A stretch of DNA of 13,558 nucleotides from JBFJWU01 sp041623475 [NCBI: bacterium] (GTDB taxonomy: Bacteria; J088). A model generated the notes under the pieces. It saw only the letters and a program-made list of their open reading frames with translations, was not told where the DNA came from and ran no database searches. The first letter of the stretch is position 1; each line of letters starts with the position of its first letter. Location of the stretch: positions 1 to 13,558 of the forward strand of contig JBFJWU010000054.1 in the NCBI GenBank assembly GCA_041623475.1. Reading direction: 5' to 3'. Shown here piece by piece: positions 10,971 to 13,558 of this stretch. The translations under genes and the position numbers were made by a program.

Positions 10971-13558
10971 ATGTCTGACACGCAGAACCTTGCGTCAATA
11001 CCCGACCTTATCCTGATGCGGACTGACCAGTCCGTTCTGGACCAATCCAGGCGCATCTGGGTAGAACTGACCCGCCCCTGGGACGAGCGCTGGCGGGGCT
11101 TTGCCGGCTGCTGGACCACCGATCCCGGCGTTGCCGCGACAATCCCGGCCGATATCCGGGCGGCGGGGCCGGTCGCGGCCAACCTGCCCGGGGTCGTGGT
11201 CCGATCTGTTGCCGAGCTGCGGGACACACAGACTGCACAATTCATCATCTGTTGTAGCGAAGATGCCGCCGGTGCCAGCGGTCACGATGGTGCCCTGGTC
11301 ATGCTGCAGGCCGCGGCCGACCACCCGGTCCCCTGCTGGATCCGCGGTGGTATTGGCCCCGAGCTGGCCGCAGCAGCCCGGCTGCTCGGCGTCGCCGGGG
11401 TCCTGGCCGAAGAACTCGTCTGGCCCGGCATCCCCGGCCTGCCCGCAGACTGGCAGCAGATATGGCAGTCCGGTGCGGCCAGGGAAACGCGTGTATTTGG
11501 TGACCGGGAACCCATCCGGTTCCTGGCCCAGCCGGGGTTCAAGGTTACCCGCGCCACCCGCCAGGCGGTTCTGGACCCGCAGGACTGGCAGAACTTTGTC
11601 ACCCGACTGCGGGCCACACCGGACCAACCCGGCCCCCGCGACCGCTGGCTGCCGGCCGGCGGCGCCACCGGACTGGCCGGCGCGCTGGACCTGCAGGGTG
11701 ACCTGTGCCAGCGCCTGGACTGGCTGGCCGACCGCGCCACGGACCTGGCCGACCGGGCCCATGGGGCATGGCCGTGGCAGGCCGGCAACCAGTGGGCCCG
11801 ACGGACCGGTACCCGGTTACCTGTGTCACAGGGCCCGATGGCCAACGTCGCCGATGTTCCTGAATTTGCCCGGGCGATTGCTGAATCCGGTGCCTTTCCC
11901 TGGCTGGCGCTGGCCAGCACACCTGAAGCACCGGTCCGGGAACTGCTGCAGCAGACCCGCGAGCAACTGGCCAATAAGCCCTGGGGCGCGGGCCTGATCG
12001 GCATGACCACCAACGGATTCCTGGACATGCATATCCAGTGCTGCCGTGAGTACGGCGTGGAATGGCTGCTGCTTGCGGCCGGCACCGTTGACCTGGCCCT
12101 GCGACTGGAACGGGACGGCTTTCGCGTCGTCCTGCACACACCGGCACCAGAGATGCTGGCCGCTGCCCTGGCGGCGGGACTGGACCATACCGTCTGGGAA
12201 GGACGCGAGGCCGGTGGCCATGTCGGAGTCCTCAACTCGGCATCCCTGTGGCAGCACAACATCGCAACCCTGAGGTCCAGCGGCAGCCCGTCCGCGGCGG
12301 TGCTACTGGCCGGCGGCCTGGGCACCCGCAACGGCGCGATCGCCGCCGCGCCGTTTGGCATTTCATTGCTGGACGCGGGTGCAGCCCCCGGGCTGCAGAT
12401 CGGCTCGGCGTACCTGAACACGCACGAGGCCGTTGCAACAGGTGCAATTCGCCCGACATACGGCAGCGCCCTGGCCCAGGCCCGGCGCTCGCTGGTCGTT
12501 GGCGAATCCATCGGCGCGCCGACCCGCCTGCTGGACACCGGACGGGCCCGGCAGCTTGCCGAAATGGAGGCCGAGATGGCCCGCAACAACGTCAAGCCGT
12601 CCGAACGCAAACACCGCTTTGAAAAGGAAAATTTTGGCGGCCTGCGACTGGCCGCCAAGGCCGAGCGCATTGTCATCGATGACAACGGTGCGCAGCTGCT
12701 GGCCGTAGACGATGCCACCGGTGTCGCCGAAGGGCTGTTCCATATGGGCTCGGTGGCCCAGCTGGAACTGCCGAAAACGATTGAAAACCTGCACGCCGCG
12801 GTGACATTGCCGCTGGCGGCAGCCAGTGAACACCAGATCAAGGTCAAGGAGACCCCGATGCCCGCACATGATTTCCCCGAACACGCCATTGCCATCGTCG
12901 GCATGGGCCTGGACCTGCCCGGCTGTGGCTCCAGCGAACAGCGGTTCCGCGACATGCTTTGGTCCGGTGACAGCGCCATCGGCCCGGTACCCGACGACGT
13001 CTGGAACAGCGACACGTTTTTTGACGAATCCGGCAGTGACCCGTCACGGGTCTATACGCGCATCGGGGCGTTTTTGGAACCGTCCGAGTTTGACAGCCGC
13101 AAATACCGCATCCCCCCGGCGGTCGTCGCGGCCCTGGATCCGGCACAGATCCTGGCCATCCGCCTGACCGACCTGGCCCTGCAGGACGCCGGCTACCCGG
13201 ATGCCGATGCCGCGCGGGAAGCGACCGATGTCATCCTGGGCATCGCCCAGGGCGATATGCGCGCCCGCACCGAAAGCCGGATTGTCCTGGATGCCCTGGC
13301 GCCGGCCGGTGCCGGGCCGCTGGCCGAGGCCGCTGAATCGCTGCTGGGGTTCAGTCTGCCCGAGTCCACCAAGGATTCAATGCCCGGCGAGCTGGCCAAT
13401 GTCACCGCCGGTCGCGTTGCCTCGGTGTTTGATTTCAAGGGTGCCAACTTTACCGCCGATGCCGCCTGTGCAAGTTCGCTGGCCGCCATCAGTACCGCTG
13501 TCGATCGCCTGCGGCTGGGCCGTTGCGACTGGGCTGTGACCGGCGGCGTCGACCGCAA
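10971..13558 (+). CDS. PUFA/secondary-lipid synthase-like megasynthase: FMN enoyl-reductase-like region fused to ketosynthase (5' part)
   Basis: The frame is open for 862 codons and leaves the window. The start has AAAGG (10957-10961) 9 nt upstream, 21 nt after the TetR stop. Residues about 10-195 look like a degenerate TIM-barrel half (R-G-G-I-G-P-E-L at 125-132, then G-V-L-A-E-E-L). Residues about 280-540 match nitronate-monooxygenase/PfaD-type FMN enoyl reductases: Q-G-P-M (287-290), G-R-E-A-G-G-H-V-G (411-419, His417), L-A-G-G-L-G-T-R-N-G (446-455) and L-Q-I-G-S-A-Y-L-N-T (475-484). After a linker, a ketosynthase begins at about 638 (A-I-A-I-V-G-M-G). It has N-V-T-A-G-R-V-A (810-817) and the active-site D-A-A-C-A-S-S-L with Cys833, closest in style to PUFA-synthase ketosynthases. 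In classic pfa clusters the reductase is a separate PfaD; here it leads the protein. Further domains (AT, ACP, KR, DH) are expected downstream. The product is probably an unusual fatty acid or lipid. Confidence 0.88.
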   Translation, partial: MSDTQNLASIPDLILMRTDQSVLDQSRRIWVELTRPWDERWRGFAGCWTTDPGVAATIPADIRAAGPVAANLPGVVVRSVAELRDTQTAQFIICCSEDAAGASGHDGALVMLQAAADHPVPCWIRGGIGPELAAAARLLGVAGVLAEELVWPGIPGLPADWQQIWQSGAARETRVFGDREPIRFLAQPGFKVTRATRQAVLDPQDWQNFVTRLRATPDQPGPRDRWLPAGGATGLAGALDLQGDLCQRLDWLADRATDLADRAHGAWPWQAGNQWARRTGTRLPVSQGPMANVADVPEFARAIAESGAFPWLALASTPEAPVRELLQQTREQLANKPWGAGLIGMTTNGFLDMHIQCCREYGVEWLLLAAGTVDLALRLERDGFRVVLHTPAPEMLAAALAAGLDHTVWEGREAGGHVGVLNSASLWQHNIATLRSSGSPSAAVLLAGGLGTRNGAIAAAPFGISLLDAGAAPGLQIGSAYLNTHEAVATGAIRPTYGSALAQARRSLVVGESIGAPTRLLDTGRARQLAEMEAEMARNNVKPSERKHRFEKENFGGLRLAAKAERIVIDDNGAQLLAVDDATGVAEGLFHMGSVAQLELPKTIENLHAAVTLPLAAASEHQIKVKETPMPAHDFPEHAIAIVGMGLDLPGCGSSEQRFRDMLWSGDSAIGPVPDDVWNSDTFFDESGSDPSRVYTRIGAFLEPSEFDSRKYRIPPAVVAALDPAQILAIRLTDLALQDAGYPDADAAREATDVILGIAQGDMRARTESRIVLDALAPAGAGPLAEAAESLLGFSLPESTKDSMPGELANVTAGRVASVFDFKGANFTADAACASSLAAISTAVDRLRLGRCDWAVTGGVDR
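11019..11034. promoter_or_regulatory. Intragenic TetR-type operator, CGGACTG-AC-CAGTCCG
   Basis: This is the exact reverse complement of the palindrome at 9947-9962, lying at codons 17-22 of the synthase gene. A bound repressor could block elongation here or loop to the upstream site about 1.07 kb away. Confidence 0.68.

Noticed and set aside
11282-13015. Minus-strand open frame of 577 codons opposite the synthase gene
   Set aside because: It is Ser/Arg/Pro/Ala-rich, typical of the antisense of GC-rich coding DNA. The + strand carries clear enzyme motifs throughout.

Overview
The window is GC-rich and every supported gene lies on the + strand. Its codons favour GCC, CTG, GAC and CGC. A MlaC-like periplasmic protein, a TolC-family outer-membrane channel and two TRAP-type binding proteins point to a diderm bacterium with a proteobacterial-type envelope. 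I infer a gamma- or delta-/myxococcal-like lineage. The sequence alone does not fix the taxon.

Layout. Positions 1-3809 form a lipid/envelope block. It holds the 3' end of an Aur1-like PAP2 enzyme, a CDP-alcohol phosphatidyltransferase fused to a GtrA-type domain, a MlaC-like lipid-binding protein, and a TolC-family channel that overlaps the MlaC-like gene by 10 nt. Positions 3823-6525 hold two closely related DctP-type binding-protein genes. They share a promoter-like sequence, are separated by about 500 bp of repeats, and the second ends in a textbook intrinsic terminator. No DctQ/DctM membrane subunits are present. Positions 6529-9052 hold three apparently separate genes: a secreted PHB-depolymerase/feruloyl-esterase-like lipoprotein, a MAPEG membrane protein and a PA0069-family radical SAM protein. 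The last two have -10-like hexamers so close to the ATG that their mRNAs may be leaderless. Positions 9053-9900 are non-coding and full of repeats. Positions 9903-13558 hold a TetR-family regulator with an unusual N-terminal extension. It is followed 21 nt later by the start of a very large open frame (862 codons in view, running off the end). That frame joins FMN-type enoyl-reductase/nitronate-monooxygenase-like sequence to a ketosynthase, as in PUFA or 'secondary lipid' synthases.

Most of the window concerns special membrane lipids: making a phosphodiester-linked, perhaps inositol-type, head group, moving lipid across the periplasm, and making unusual acyl chains under TetR control. The TetR gene is preceded by a perfect 16-bp palindrome. 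The exact reverse complement of that palindrome lies inside the first codons of the synthase gene, which suggests one regulator acts at both places.

The least expected signal is a repeat of about 175 nt, present once in each large intergenic region and again as a 3' fragment. The two copies differ in sequence but keep the same hairpins through paired changes in both arms. This is the mark of a structured RNA or a mobile structured repeat, and I do not recognise its family.
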